A DNA stretch of 64,000 nt from a virus. Below the pieces are notes generated by a model that searched no databases, was not told the origin of the DNA, and saw nothing but the letters and a program-made list of their open reading frames with translations. The first letter of the stretch is position 1. Every line of letters starts with the position of its first letter. A program made the position numbers and the translations under genes. The stretch lies in IMG/VR virus record IMGVR_UViG_3300042453_005404, positions 124,001 to 188,000 of that record, one strand, 5' to 3'. This document shows, one piece after another, positions 6,873 through 14,574 of this stretch.

Positions 6873-7202
6873 ATGCAACTCGGCAAAATGTATTTGGTTA
6901 AAGAGTGGTTTTGGTTTCTTTATCCAACAAAAGAAATGGTGGCCGAGGCGTACACCTGCGCCGTGATCAACGTGCCCAACAGCACCCACATTTCCGTTTA
7001 CGCCCATGGAAAAGCAAAAACAATCGGTACAACCAAAAGTTGCAACGTTTATGTCGCTGAACCAAAAACTTGCGTTGTTCTTCTCGATCAACAAAAAACA
7101 GAACTAGGAAAGGTTTACCAAATCCTTAACTCAAACGGTAACATCGGTTGGATTCGTTGCCACGGCGCTTTCACAGACTATTTCGAAATAATCAACCAAT
7201 AA
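6873..7202 (+). CDS. SH3-like small protein with variable segment (member 7)
   Basis: 109 residues; LGKMYLVKEWFWFLYPTK, then a GC-rich segment (about 6938-6990) encoding VAEAYTCAVINVPNST, then KTCVVLLDQ and LNSNGNIGWIRC. It starts 6 bases after the preceding stop (taaaaagcaATG), the same spacing as between members 5 and 6. Ligand unknown. Confidence 0.65.
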   Translation: MQLGKMYLVKEWFWFLYPTKEMVAEAYTCAVINVPNSTHISVYAHGKAKTIGTTKSCNVYVAEPKTCVVLLDQQKTELGKVYQILNSNGNIGWIRCHGAFTDYFEIINQ

Positions 7203-7214
7203 ACTCAAAAACAT

Positions 7215-7490
7215 ATGCTAACAATCGCAATCAACGAAATCTCGTTCAATATCCCAGATAACTACGTCGAGTGGAATATCAGTTATAACATCCCAAACGC
7301 AGATAAACTTGCTACAAATCTAACACTTGCCCTAATCAATGCCATCGCCGCCCCCAACAATAACCAAGCATCCTATATCATGAACAAAGCCTTGAACAAT
7401 ACCAACGCCTCAAAACAAACTTGCGATACCGCTAAACATTACCTCAATATCGCTCGTAACCATAACTTTAACTTCAATATCAATATATAA
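7215..7490 (+). CDS. Asn-rich small hypothetical protein
   Basis: 91 residues, unusually rich in Asn, Ala and Ile (ending ARNHNFNFNINI). The A/C-rich codon use differs from the neighbours. It begins 12 bases after the last SH3-like gene with no clear ribosome site. Could be a structural or regulatory peptide; no family recognised. Confidence 0.45.
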   Translation: MLTIAINEISFNIPDNYVEWNISYNIPNADKLATNLTLALINAIAAPNNNQASYIMNKALNNTNASKQTCDTAKHYLNIARNHNFNFNINI

Positions 7491-7710
7491 TCACCAAAAT
7501 TGCCCCTCAGAATATCGCTATTCACATGGCTGATGCAAACTGCCTCTGCCAGCTTGTGTGCGCCAGTTTTCCGAAAACCCTTATTTACATAGGTAAATCA
7601 ATAGTTTTCTACAACAACCAACACCAACAAATAGGTAAATATTCACAACCAAAATCTTCTACCAAAATAAAATCAAAAAAAACATAGTGTCATACCATAT
7701 ATCGTCAATC

Positions 7711-7780
7711 ATTGCTAACCATGAGAAACCATAGGAAACCATAGGATATTATAAGAAACCATGGGAAACCATAGCAAACC
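7711..7780 (+). repeat. Seven helically phased decamer repeats
   Basis: Consecutive 10-base units in perfect register: ATTGCTAACC, ATGAGAAACC, ATAGGAAACC, ATAGGATATT, ATAAGAAACC, ATGGGAAACC, ATAGCAAACC. The consensus is AT(A/G)NGAAACC. A period equal to one helical turn puts the A tracts on one face, so the DNA may be intrinsically bent or may bind a protein in tandem, as in iteron origins. No such protein can be named here. Confidence 0.6.
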
Positions 7781-7969
7781 ATATGGGGGATTAAGCCCCT
7801 GTTCTATAACCCATTGATTCGTTCTACGGTTCGCAACGCTTTGCGTGACTTTCTGGCGGGCGATGGGGGAGCCGTGTTCGCTATGAGCAACATGGGCAAT
7901 CCTTGGCATTAAAGTTGATTGTCTCAAAACCCCTTTAAATCCAGCGTTTTAAGAAAAAAGAAAATAATC

Positions 7970-7998
7970 TTTAGAAAATCAGCAACAGGTGATATTCT
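7970..7998 (+). promoter_or_regulatory. Leaderless-type promoter of the 8005 gene
   Basis: -35 TTTAGA (7970-7975), 17-bp spacer, -10 TATTCT (7993-7998), 6 bases (AAGAGC), ATG 8005. The upstream 50 bases are nearly the same as those before the 8534 promoter. Confidence 0.75.
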
Positions 7999-8004
7999 AA
8001 GAGC

Positions 8005-8169
8005 ATGAAGAACGACGAGATTCAAATGGTGATGGTTCTCATTGTGGCTACGATTGCGGTTGCTATGATCGTGGTCGTGGCGACCGGACTCAACGAGTGC
8101 GGTGCAGGTCAGAGGGCTGTGACGGGGGTAATGAACGGTCACTACGTTTCTCTTTGCATCGACAAGTAA
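8005..8169 (+). CDS. 54-residue single-pass membrane protein
   Basis: MKNDEIQ followed by a long hydrophobic helix (VMVLIVATIAVAMIVVVATG, about 8-28) and a short tail with two cysteines (NECGAGQ and SLCIDK). Inner-membrane location is likely. Starts 6 bases after its own -10. The tail cysteines would face the periplasm if the acidic N-terminus stays inside, so a disulfide is possible. Function unknown. Confidence 0.6.
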   Translation: MKNDEIQMVMVLIVATIAVAMIVVVATGLNECGAGQRAVTGVMNGHYVSLCIDK

Positions 8170-8177
8170 AAAAGTGT

Positions 8178-8206
8178 TTTACTTTTCGATCTCGACCTGA
8201 TAGAGT
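8178..8206 (+). promoter_or_regulatory. Promoter with a normal 5' leader
   Basis: -35 TTTACT (8178-8183), 17-bp spacer, -10 TAGAGT (8201-8206). Unlike the others, the next ATG is at 8235, so the mRNA would have a leader of about 22 bases containing AGAGAGAGAGG as a ribosome site. Confidence 0.7.
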
Positions 8207-8234
8207 AGTCTTCAGAAAGAGAGAGAGGCAAACG

Positions 8235-8399
8235 ATGATGAATCCTGATCTCACTGTCGCTGCGGAAGGTGAACTCTACGAGGACGCCCTCCCGTTGGCT
8301 CTCCGTTGCAAGAACGAGAAGGTGAACGAAAACGAAGACGACGAGAATGACCGGGACGTTGATGAGATGGCGCACTTTCGCTGTATGCTTTCCTATTGA
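8235..8399 (+). CDS. Small acidic hypothetical protein
   Basis: 54 residues from ATG 8235 (a second ATG follows at 8238). The middle is strongly acidic (NENEDDENDRDVDEM). A purine-rich ribosome site stands 6-10 bases upstream. The longer frame from 8097 would run across the promoter and is not used. A DNA-mimic role is imaginable from the charge but unsupported. Confidence 0.5.
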   Translation: MMNPDLTVAAEGELYEDALPLALRCKNEKVNENEDDENDRDVDEMAHFRCMLSY

Positions 8400-8498
8400 T
8401 CTGGAATGGAGGGGAGCGCATTCCACAATAACGCTCAATTCTTCTCAAACTCACCAAAACCCTGTAAATCTAGGCTTTTAAGAAAAAAGAAAATAATC

Positions 8499-8527
8499 TT
8501 TAGAATATTGCCTTTGGGTGATATTCT
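8499..8527 (+). promoter_or_regulatory. Leaderless-type promoter of the RadA-like gene
   Basis: -35 TTTAGA (8499-8504), 17-bp spacer, -10 TATTCT (8522-8527), 6 bases (AAGAGC), ATG 8534. Confidence 0.75.
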
Positions 8528-8533
8528 AAGAGC

Positions 8534-9397
8534 ATGAAGAAGACGACGAACAAGGCTGCTGTGAAGACCACCACCAAGAAGACCACTGTGAAGAAGGCTG
8601 CTGTGAAGAAGACCACGAAGAAGACTGAAAACTCTGGCAATCATCGTTTGGCTCAAACCGTCGAGGCTGGCCGTTTCTCGGATATCAAGATCCCTGATGC
8701 GCTGCGTACCACGCTCAAGACTGGTTGGGAGTATATCGATGCTCTCTTCACTGGTGAGGGCATTCGTCCTTCGACCTGCTGCATGGTGACCGGTCTGCCC
8801 GGTGGCGGCAAGACCACGATCTCTCTCCAGCTTGCTAACAGCCTTGCAGAGCAGGGTCATGTGGTGCTCTACAATAGCTGCGAGGAGAGTGGTGCGCAGA
8901 TCAAGATGAAGCTTGAGAAGATGGAGTTTAACGCTCTTCTGGAGAGCAACAACGCTTACTTCTCCAGCTTCTACGATATCTCGGATATCCTTGATTTTGC
9001 CAACAAGGTTCGCAAGCAGCACAAGCTTGAGGCTGGTAAGGGTTTCTTCCTGTTCGTTGACTCGCTTCAGACGATTGAGCGTGCTTCGAAGGGTGCCGGT
9101 CGTCCTGCTGGCCCTGCGCAGCAGCAGTGCGATGCGATGTGGGACGTTGCTGGTTGGTGTAAGGAAAGCATGGCCGTTGCAATGATCATCGGTCAGGTTA
9201 CCAAGGATGGTACCTTCGCTGGCAAGCAGGAAGTCAAGCACGCCGTTGACTGTCACCTGCACCTTGCGATGGATACCGACAAGAAGTCGGAAACCTATCG
9301 TCAGCGTGTTGCCGAAATGCAGAAGAATCGGTTTGGGACAAGTGGCCTCTTCTTCCCCTACGATATCTCTAGCAAGGGTATCGAGTTCCAGCAGTAA
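8534..9397 (+). CDS. RadA/RecA-fold ATPase with lysine-rich tail
   Basis: 287 residues. Residues 2-33 are a Lys/Thr/Ala tail of KKTT-type repeats like histone H1 or bacterial H1-like proteins, expected to bind DNA. The ATPase core has Walker A GLPGGGKTT (87-95), Walker B FFLFVDSLQT (near 175) and QKNRFG (near 271), a motif typical of RadA/Sms. There is no Lon-like domain and no N-terminal zinc finger, so it is only the RadA ATPase domain. A probable role is recombination or replication-fork processing. A paralogue without the tail is at 41562-42317. A leaderless-type promoter precedes it and a hairpin terminator follows. Confidence 0.8.
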   Translation: MKKTTNKAAVKTTTKKTTVKKAAVKKTTKKTENSGNHRLAQTVEAGRFSDIKIPDALRTTLKTGWEYIDALFTGEGIRPSTCCMVTGLPGGGKTTISLQLANSLAEQGHVVLYNSCEESGAQIKMKLEKMEFNALLESNNAYFSSFYDISDILDFANKVRKQHKLEAGKGFFLFVDSLQTIERASKGAGRPAGPAQQQCDAMWDVAGWCKESMAVAMIIGQVTKDGTFAGKQEVKHAVDCHLHLAMDTDKKSETYRQRVAEMQKNRFGTSGLFFPYDISSKGIEFQQ

Positions 9398-9904
9398 AAC
9401 AAAACGTGCCCTGCAATGCAGGATGACAGAACGAGCTCCTAGAGGTGAAAGCTTCTAGGAGCTTTTTCTTTTTGACGTTACTACTTATCCTGTGATTGCT
9501 TTGTCTCATCTCTAAGTACTAACGGCGCTGTATGCTAGATATGAGTGACGAGAGGGATAAAGAAATCAAACCAGTCTAGGAGTTACAGTGAGCCCAACGG
9601 ATGTATATGCCCGAGGGCTATATGTGTTTGTTTGCCCCGCCAGCAATCCCTTATGGCCCCCCTATATCTACCCACCCTAGGGTATTATGTGATACCCCCA
9701 TAGGCCCCCCTTATTCAGATAGACCCCCCTTACCCCATAGGCCCCCACGTTTGACCCCCGGCCCCCGTAGGCCATGATATGCTAGGGTACGAGCACGACG
9801 AGGGGCTTAGCCCACGCATCTCGCACAAGATTTATTTTTTAAAACTCTTTAAGGGTTTCAAAATTTTTTTTCTGGGAAAAAATTTTTGGGGAATTTTTTT
9901 GGTA
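9398..9904. other. 507-base gene-free region with C/G tracts between convergent genes
   Basis: After the terminator there is no credible gene. From about 9634 to 9773 the plus strand has at least eight runs of five or six C, spaced by AT-rich bits such as TTATTCAGATAGA; the minus strand therefore has multiple G runs able to form G-quadruplexes. From 9826 to 9903 come T and A runs including TTTTTTTTCTGGG, which lie just beyond the end of the minus-strand gene at 9905 and may act in termination. Confidence 0.55.
9434..9473 (+). terminator. Rho-independent terminator after the RadA-like gene
   Basis: A perfect 10-bp stem AGCTCCTAGA (9434-9443) / TCTAGGAGCT (9454-9463) with a 10-base loop, followed by TTTTCTTTTT. 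It ends the plus-strand block that starts at the left edge. Confidence 0.85.
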
Positions 9905-10576
9905 TCAAGTTGTTGAGCCAACGAAAGCATTTATTGTGATAAATGGGTTTTGGTTATCAAGGTAATCAAACACTGACTTAAAGAAGTCTGGGTTATCTAA
10001 ATCATTGAGTTTTAAGTTTATTGATTTAATTATTTTTTTTAGGAAGCTGTTGAACACACGATTGTTGCCACCAATTATGTCATAACCGTTTTGATCTTTT
10101 CTTTTGAGAAGGATAACGGGTTCTGTGGAAGAAGTGTTGCTTGACAAAATACGTTCAACTTTGTCGAGGTATCCATGTTTATCTTTTGATCTAGCGGCAA
10201 AGTGTGGATTAAGGCCAAGATATTTTTTAACAAAGAATTCTTTTTTTATGGAAGACAAGTCATTCCAATGAAGTTTGATTTGTTTGGCTTGTTTACTTTC
10301 CCAAGAAGTGTTGATCCATTCAGATTCTCTTTGTTGTTCGAACTCACGAATTTTTTTGATTGCATCTTCAAGGGATGGATTTTTTAGCAACACATTATTT
10401 GTTAGTTCTTGAACTTGTTGACCTATGTTTGGATCAAATATTATTTCGTGTTGTTTTTCTTGGGAGTACATATCACGAAAAACGTGATCAGGTAAATGAT
10501 TATAAACTTGACGCATTACTTTTTCAAATGCTTTGGTTCTTGATTCTGATATAAATAAAATATTATAAAGTTTCAT
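9905..10576 (-). CDS. Putative packaged protein with ParB-like C-terminal region
   Basis: 223 residues. It opens with MKLYNILFISES, the short N-terminal peptide shared by many genes here. The middle is helical and charged. Near residues 160-180, PVILLKRK, then NGYDIIGGNNRVFNSF, resembles the core of ParB/sulfiredoxin-like domains (a strand, then GG-x-x-R and a helix). If correct it may be a nuclease or a nucleotide-using enzyme, but the match is weak. Single minus-strand gene; a 138-base spacer separates it from the GNAT-like gene upstream. Confidence 0.6.
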   Translation of the reverse strand: MKLYNILFISESRTKAFEKVMRQVYNHLPDHVFRDMYSQEKQHEIIFDPNIGQQVQELTNNVLLKNPSLEDAIKKIREFEQQRESEWINTSWESKQAKQIKLHWNDLSSIKKEFFVKKYLGLNPHFAARSKDKHGYLDKVERILSSNTSSTEPVILLKRKDQNGYDIIGGNNRVFNSFLKKIIKSINLKLNDLDNPDFFKSVFDYLDNQNPFITINAFVGSTT

Positions 10577-10714
10577 TTTTTATGTTATTACTAAGATAAC
10601 TAGCTGTTACAGCAACTTATTTAGACCCCCCGCAACTCGCAAAGACTTTTTTTCTTGGAAGTGTTTGTTTGGGTTTGAAAAATTTTGGGGAGAAAAAAAT
10701 TTCTGGGAAAGTTT

Positions 10715-11353
10715 TTAGTCTTGATCTTTTAGGGCTTGTCTTAGTGCTGCACTTCTTGGTTGTTTATATTTTTCACGTTGTTCCCAGCCATGCAAACGAC
10801 GAGCCCGTAGTTTAATGTTTGAGATGTTACCGCCCCAGAAAGCGGACCCAATGTGTTTTATTTCTGGATGTTTGGTTAATGATTTCCAAACGTTTTTAGC
10901 TAGTGTAGATGTTTCTCCTCCCCAAGCTTGGTTGTTAACAACGATTCCTTTATAGTTGGTTGCGATATATTTGAGAAGGTGTAGGTACATAGCTTTGCCC
11001 AATCCTTCTCCACGAAATCTGCGATCACTACCGGACATATTTATTCCCCAAGCAGTTACTTCGTCTGGTTTGTTGGATATTTGTTTACGTAGTTTATCGA
11101 AATCATTCCAAGCATTTGGAGAAAGCAGATAGTAAGCTTCCCTCCCGTAGAGGACTGCATCGATTTCCTCGTCGCCGGATGGACGGGTTGTGTTGAGACT
11201 ATCTGCGTTCAAACTGGCCACATTACCGAGTTGGGGATGGTTTGCATAAACCCAAACTTGTTTTCTATTTTCACCGAGCGAGGTATCTTCGCTGATGGAA
11301 AACTCGATATCTTCGATTGAGTGTTCTTCAAATAGCAGAGTGTATAGTTTCAT
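10715..11353 (-). CDS. GNAT-like acetyltransferase with packaging-type N-terminus
   Basis: 212 residues. MKLYTLLFEEHS is the shared N-terminal peptide, with LFE-E as a possible cleavage point. Residues about 110-125 (RFRGEGLGKAMYLHLLKYI) match GNAT motif A (R/Q-x-x-G-x-G/A), followed by a strand and a helix with LAKNVWKSL as expected for motif B. Closely related to the next gene upstream on the same strand (11397-12056). Substrate unknown; a host protein target after delivery is a reasonable guess only. Confidence 0.7.
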   Translation of the reverse strand: MKLYTLLFEEHSIEDIEFSISEDTSLGENRKQVWVYANHPQLGNVASLNADSLNTTRPSGDEEIDAVLYGREAYYLLSPNAWNDFDKLRKQISNKPDEVTAWGINMSGSDRRFRGEGLGKAMYLHLLKYIATNYKGIVVNNQAWGGETSTLAKNVWKSLTKHPEIKHIGSAFWGGNISNIKLRARRLHGWEQREKYKQPRSAALRQALKDQD

Positions 11354-11396
11354 GGGGTGTTATGAAGCTAATTAGTTTTGTTTTTCTGGAAAGTTT

Positions 11397-12056
11397 TTAG
11401 TCTTGATCTTTCAGAGCTTGTCTTAGTGCAGCACTTCTTGGTTGTTTATATTTTTGTCGTCGTTCCCAGCCATGCAAACGTTTGGCACGTAGGTTAATAT
11501 TTGAGATACTACCGCCCCAGAAAGCATATCCTACATGTTTTACTTCTGGATGTTTGGTTAAGGACTTCCAAACGTTTTTAGCTAAGATTGAGGTTGCACC
11601 TTCGCCGCCCCAAGCTTGGTTGCTAACAAGAATACCGTTATAGGTATTGGCGAGATATTTGAGAAGGTGGAGGTACATAGCTTTACCCAATCCTTCATCA
11701 CGGAAACGTTGAGAGTTCCAAGAATGTTGGACGCCCCAAAGTGTTACATTGTTTGGTTTGTTAGATATTTGTTTACGTAGTTTATCGAAGTCATTCCAAG
11801 CATTTGGTTCAAGGGTTAAAGCATCGTCGTCATTGTTGAAGTAGTTTGGGTTATAGAGAGCTTGTGTATCATCTACTTCGTGTGGGTGTTTTGTACTGAG
11901 AGGAATAGCGCATACGAATCCCACTTCACCTAGCTCTGGGTGATTGGCTGTAATCCAAACTTGTTTTTGGTTTTCACCGAGCGAGGTATCTTCTTTGGTG
12001 GAGATATCGATATCTTCAACTGAATGTTCTTCAAATATCAGAGCATATAGTTTCAT
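11397..12056 (-). CDS. GNAT-like acetyltransferase, paralogue of 10715-11353
   Basis: 219 residues, MKLYALIFEEHSVED at the start. It aligns over the full length to its neighbour, with RFRDEGLGKAMYLHLLKYL as the acetyl-CoA loop; here the second position of R-x-x-G-x-G is D-E instead of G-E, still compatible. The last 20 residues (PRSAALRQALKDQD) are the same in both, and the DNA just beyond their stop codons is similar too, showing a recent tandem duplication. A 30-base gap separates it from the divergent Nudix gene. Confidence 0.7.
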   Translation of the reverse strand: MKLYALIFEEHSVEDIDISTKEDTSLGENQKQVWITANHPELGEVGFVCAIPLSTKHPHEVDDTQALYNPNYFNNDDDALTLEPNAWNDFDKLRKQISNKPNNVTLWGVQHSWNSQRFRDEGLGKAMYLHLLKYLANTYNGILVSNQAWGGEGATSILAKNVWKSLTKHPEVKHVGYAFWGGSISNINLRAKRLHGWERRQKYKQPRSAALRQALKDQD

Positions 12057-12086
12057 GAGATGTTGGTTGTAATTATACCATGTAGC

Positions 12087-12518
12087 ATGAAACTATACCA
12101 TTTGATATACGAACAAACGGACAAACGCAAAGTATCGCTTGCTGTGTTAACGTATCAAGGCAAGGTATTGATTGTAAAGCGTTCTAAAGATTCTTATTCT
12201 CATGCTGGGAAGTGGGGATTTCCCGGTGGAGGCATAGACCGTGGTGAAACGGCTTTAAAAGCCGTTATACGGGAGTGTGAAGAAGAGATAGGGGTAAGAC
12301 CTATAAGAGTTAAAAAGCTGGCACAGAATGAACGTATAACATGGTTTGTTGGCGAGTTGCCATATGATCCGTTGGAGTGTATTGATTTAGATTATAGCGA
12401 GCATGATGAATGGATGTTGGTTGATGAGGTGAGTATGAATGAATATGAGATGGTTGAGGGGATGATGGAGATAATAGTTAAGGTATTGAGTGGAGAAGAA
12501 GAAGATGAAGTTAAGTGA
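12087..12518 (+). CDS. Nudix hydrolase with packaging-type N-terminus
   Basis: 143 residues. The complete Nudix box lies at 48-70: G48, E54, R62-E63, E66-E67 and G69, i.e. G-x5-E-x7-RE-x2-EE-x-G. WGFPGGG precedes it as usual. Nudix enzymes cleave nucleoside diphosphates linked to X (NADH, ADP-ribose, capped RNA, mutagenic nucleotides). The start MKLYHLIYEQ carries the shared peptide, so the enzyme may be carried in the virion; ATG 12087 is chosen over an upstream ATG at 12060 for that reason. A TATACC box stands 7 bases before it. Confidence 0.85.
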   Translation: MKLYHLIYEQTDKRKVSLAVLTYQGKVLIVKRSKDSYSHAGKWGFPGGGIDRGETALKAVIRECEEEIGVRPIRVKKLAQNERITWFVGELPYDPLECIDLDYSEHDEWMLVDEVSMNEYEMVEGMMEIIVKVLSGEEEDEVK

Positions 12519-12957
12519 GATATTGTTTGAGGTTGAGCAGCCACCAAAACCAAAACAAGAGGATATGCAGGATGCTTTGGAGATGGTACGAGAGAGTTAT
12601 CCAGAAGAGATGGAAGATAAAGAGTTAGAAGATTTTGATTTAGAATACCTTGGATTGCTTTCTGTTGCCGATATAGGGCATTATGCGGATTTATCTTCAT
12701 GGATGGAAGAGTTTGATGAAGACGACGTAGAAGGCATGAAAAGTTTTAGGGGCGAGGAGTGGTTTAATCGTATGGAGAATTTTGCTAAGAACGACACTAT
12801 TCCACTGGAGAATTTTGCTAAGAACGACACTATTCCACCGATTATTGTTGTTGAGGGTAAAACTTTTACTGATGTTGGAGATGGCCGAGGCAGAGTAACA
12901 TATGCCAACTGGAAAAATATTCCATTGCATGTATACAAGCTAAAGGTAAAGCAATGA
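12505..12957 (+). CDS. Putative packaged protein with ParB-like end and internal duplication
   Basis: 150 residues from ATG 12505 (MKLSEILFEVEQ, shared peptide), overlapping the Nudix gene by 14 bases. Residues 15-90 are acidic and helical. ENFAKNDTIP occurs twice in a row from a perfect 31-base match repeated every 33 bases (12775-12840). The end, PPIIVVEGKTFTDVGDGRGR and then VTYANWKNIPLHVYKL, has the strand-loop-(D/N)G-x-x-R-helix pattern of ParB-like domains. Overlaps the next start by ATGA. Confidence 0.6.
   Translation: MKLSEILFEVEQPPKPKQEDMQDALEMVRESYPEEMEDKELEDFDLEYLGLLSVADIGHYADLSSWMEEFDEDDVEGMKSFRGEEWFNRMENFAKNDTIPLENFAKNDTIPPIIVVEGKTFTDVGDGRGRVTYANWKNIPLHVYKLKVKQ
12775..12840 (+). 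repeat. 33-base tandem duplication inside a gene
   Basis: Two copies of a 33-base unit (12775-12807 and 12808-12840) starting GAGAATTTTGCTAAGAACGA; the copies differ only in the penultimate codon region (CTG versus CCG). The frame is kept, adding 11 residues to the product. Confidence 0.85.
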
Positions 12958-13964
12958 AGTTGTTTGAGATATTGTTTGAAACAGCGGAAGAGTATTATCA
13001 ATCTAGTTTGAGAACTTCTGGCAGATTAAACAAAGAGTTAGCCGCACAAGATTTTTCTCGTTATAAACGTCGAGGAGTTCAATATGTTGAATATAACCCT
13101 GAGACATTTACCAAAGAAGGTGTATCGGAAACAAGTGATCCAAACGATATTGGTGGTATCGACAAAGTTTCTTCTCCAGCATATTCAAAACAAAAAGTTA
13201 TCATAGATTTAAAAAACAACATTATTCTTATGAGGTCTGGATTACCTGAGCATGATCCTTTAATAACGTTTCAGTTGCGAGAACTTTTAAGTGCGATTCC
13301 AGAACTTGCAACATATCAAGTAAAAAGATTTGTTCCAACCAAAGATCCTTTTGCTTCTGACAAAGAACTTTCATATGGAATGACGGTTCAAGACTTTTTA
13401 AGTGGCAAGCAAGAGAAGTCTGGGAGATACCCTCGTTATAAGAAGGGCGAGGAGTTATATGATGAATTCAAGTTTGAAGTCTTTAAGGATTTAACAGAGT
13501 TTGATTGGTATCATGCAACGAGAAAGTCAAGTTATGAAAAAATTAAGGCTGAAGGATTTTTAAGACCATCGAAAGATTTTGGAGCTGGGCAGCAGCAACG
13601 GCATGGATGGACTCAGTTTAACTTTGACTTACAGAATGCTGTTTATTTAACTCATGACATTGAAAGAGCTAGAGATATAGCGAACGTGTTGGTTGATAGA
13701 TATGAAGAGGATGCAGTTGTTTTAAAAGTTTCTGGTAAGGCATTAAGTGATGTATCCAAGGTTGTGGTTGATGAGGATATATTGAGGGATGAATATACAG
13801 ATGAGATTTATCCCAGAGAAGCACAAGGTATACCAGAATATGTTATTTCAATAACAAGTGAGAAGATAGCAGGGCTGGGTTACAAGTCAAGAATATCTAA
13901 AGAATTTATTGATGTGGCAGAAACAATAAAGTTTGAGAAGCCAGAGGAAGATAATGAGTCATGA
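12954..13964 (+). CDS. Putative ADP-ribosyltransferase-like effector
   Basis: 336 residues starting MKLFEILFETAEE. The C-terminal part has FDWYHATRKSSYEKIKAEGF (about 182-201), then NAVYLTHDIERARDIA and VVLKVSGKAL. This order (Y-H-x-T, helix, E-G, later VYLT and a strand) is what KptA/DarT/PARP-type ADP-ribosyltransferase domains show, where the H and Y bind NAD. A catalytic Glu cannot be fixed by eye. T4 packages the ADP-ribosyltransferase Alt, so a packaged transferase would have precedent. ATGA overlaps on both sides place it in a four-gene plus-strand operon. Confidence 0.6.
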   Translation: MKLFEILFETAEEYYQSSLRTSGRLNKELAAQDFSRYKRRGVQYVEYNPETFTKEGVSETSDPNDIGGIDKVSSPAYSKQKVIIDLKNNIILMRSGLPEHDPLITFQLRELLSAIPELATYQVKRFVPTKDPFASDKELSYGMTVQDFLSGKQEKSGRYPRYKKGEELYDEFKFEVFKDLTEFDWYHATRKSSYEKIKAEGFLRPSKDFGAGQQQRHGWTQFNFDLQNAVYLTHDIERARDIANVLVDRYEEDAVVLKVSGKALSDVSKVVVDEDILRDEYTDEIYPREAQGIPEYVISITSEKIAGLGYKSRISKEFIDVAETIKFEKPEEDNES

Positions 13965-14572
13965 AGTTAAGTGAGATATTGTTTAACGAGGTTGCTGTTC
14001 CTTTTTCTGAGATAGGAAAAAGTGAGATGGCATTAAAGTTAATCAAAAACGATGACATGATTTTGTTCATACTATATCGTCCTTCGGTGTTAACGAAATA
14101 TTTTCAAGATTGGGAATCAACTGATGGATTAACTGTTGGAATGATGAACATTGTTCTTTCTGAGGATAGCAACAAGATTTACGAGGTTAAAGCAGCGGCA
14201 GCGGAACAAGGTTATGGACCAACGTTGTATGACATTGTTATGAGTTATATTTCTCCAAAGTATCTTATGGCAGACCGGAAAGAAGTTTCTGATGCAGCAA
14301 GAAATGTTTGGAGATTTATGTATGACAACCGCAAAGCAGAATATGATATGTTAACAGTTCCAGAAGAAGGTAAATGGAAAACAAGGGATGGGGAAGACAT
14401 ACCTTTTTTAAACCATGCTTATCGTCTTAAGAAAAAGTTATCGATATATTCCACATTGGTTTTAAGGGACAAACAGTTTTTTGCTAACGAGAGTGATAGG
14501 AACAAGCGAGAACAAATGTTAACAACACTGGAAGAAGATGCTTGGACATATTTCAGAGACAGGATGCAATGA
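13961..14572 (+). CDS. Putative packaged GNAT-like protein
   Basis: 203 residues, MKLSEILFNEVAV at the start. EVKAAAAEQGYGPTLYDIVM (about 67-86) fits the acetyl-CoA loop of GNAT folds (Q-x-x-x-G-x-G/P-x-x-L-Y), followed by LMADRKEVSDAARNVWRFM. The same layout occurs in the three tandem paralogues at 15231-17676 (TSDR, then S-x-x-A-x-x-x-W). Last gene of the 12087-14572 operon; it converges on the minus-strand gene two bases away. Confidence 0.55.
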   Translation: MKLSEILFNEVAVPFSEIGKSEMALKLIKNDDMILFILYRPSVLTKYFQDWESTDGLTVGMMNIVLSEDSNKIYEVKAAAAEQGYGPTLYDIVMSYISPKYLMADRKEVSDAARNVWRFMYDNRKAEYDMLTVPEEGKWKTRDGEDIPFLNHAYRLKKKLSIYSTLVLRDKQFFANESDRNKREQMLTTLEEDAWTYFRDRMQ

Positions 14573-14574
14573 GC

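Larger units (their letters stand above)
7491..8004. other. 514-base non-coding region with phased repeats and a promoter
   Basis: No credible gene. It holds an A/T-rich first part, an array of seven 10-base units at 7711-7780, a more GC-rich stretch near 7850-7900, and at the end an 80-base block (7922-8004) that recurs almost unchanged at 8447-8533 before the RadA-like gene. A reverse-strand open frame at 7715-7927 translates the repeats and is rejected. Confidence 0.6.

Noticed and set aside
6207-7202. Diversity-generating retroelement target genes
   Set aside because: No reverse transcriptase and no template/variable repeat pair in the window; the variable parts differ in whole, not at adenines only. 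Reported as hypervariable segments instead.
7711-7780. CRISPR array
   Set aside because: Repeats are 10 bases with no spacers, so not CRISPR. No other array was seen in the window.
7715-7927. 70-residue minus-strand gene
   Set aside because: Half of it is a translation of the decamer repeats; no start signals.
8435-9262. 275-residue minus-strand frame
   Set aside because: Shadow of the RadA-like gene; the plus frame has Walker motifs and a promoter.
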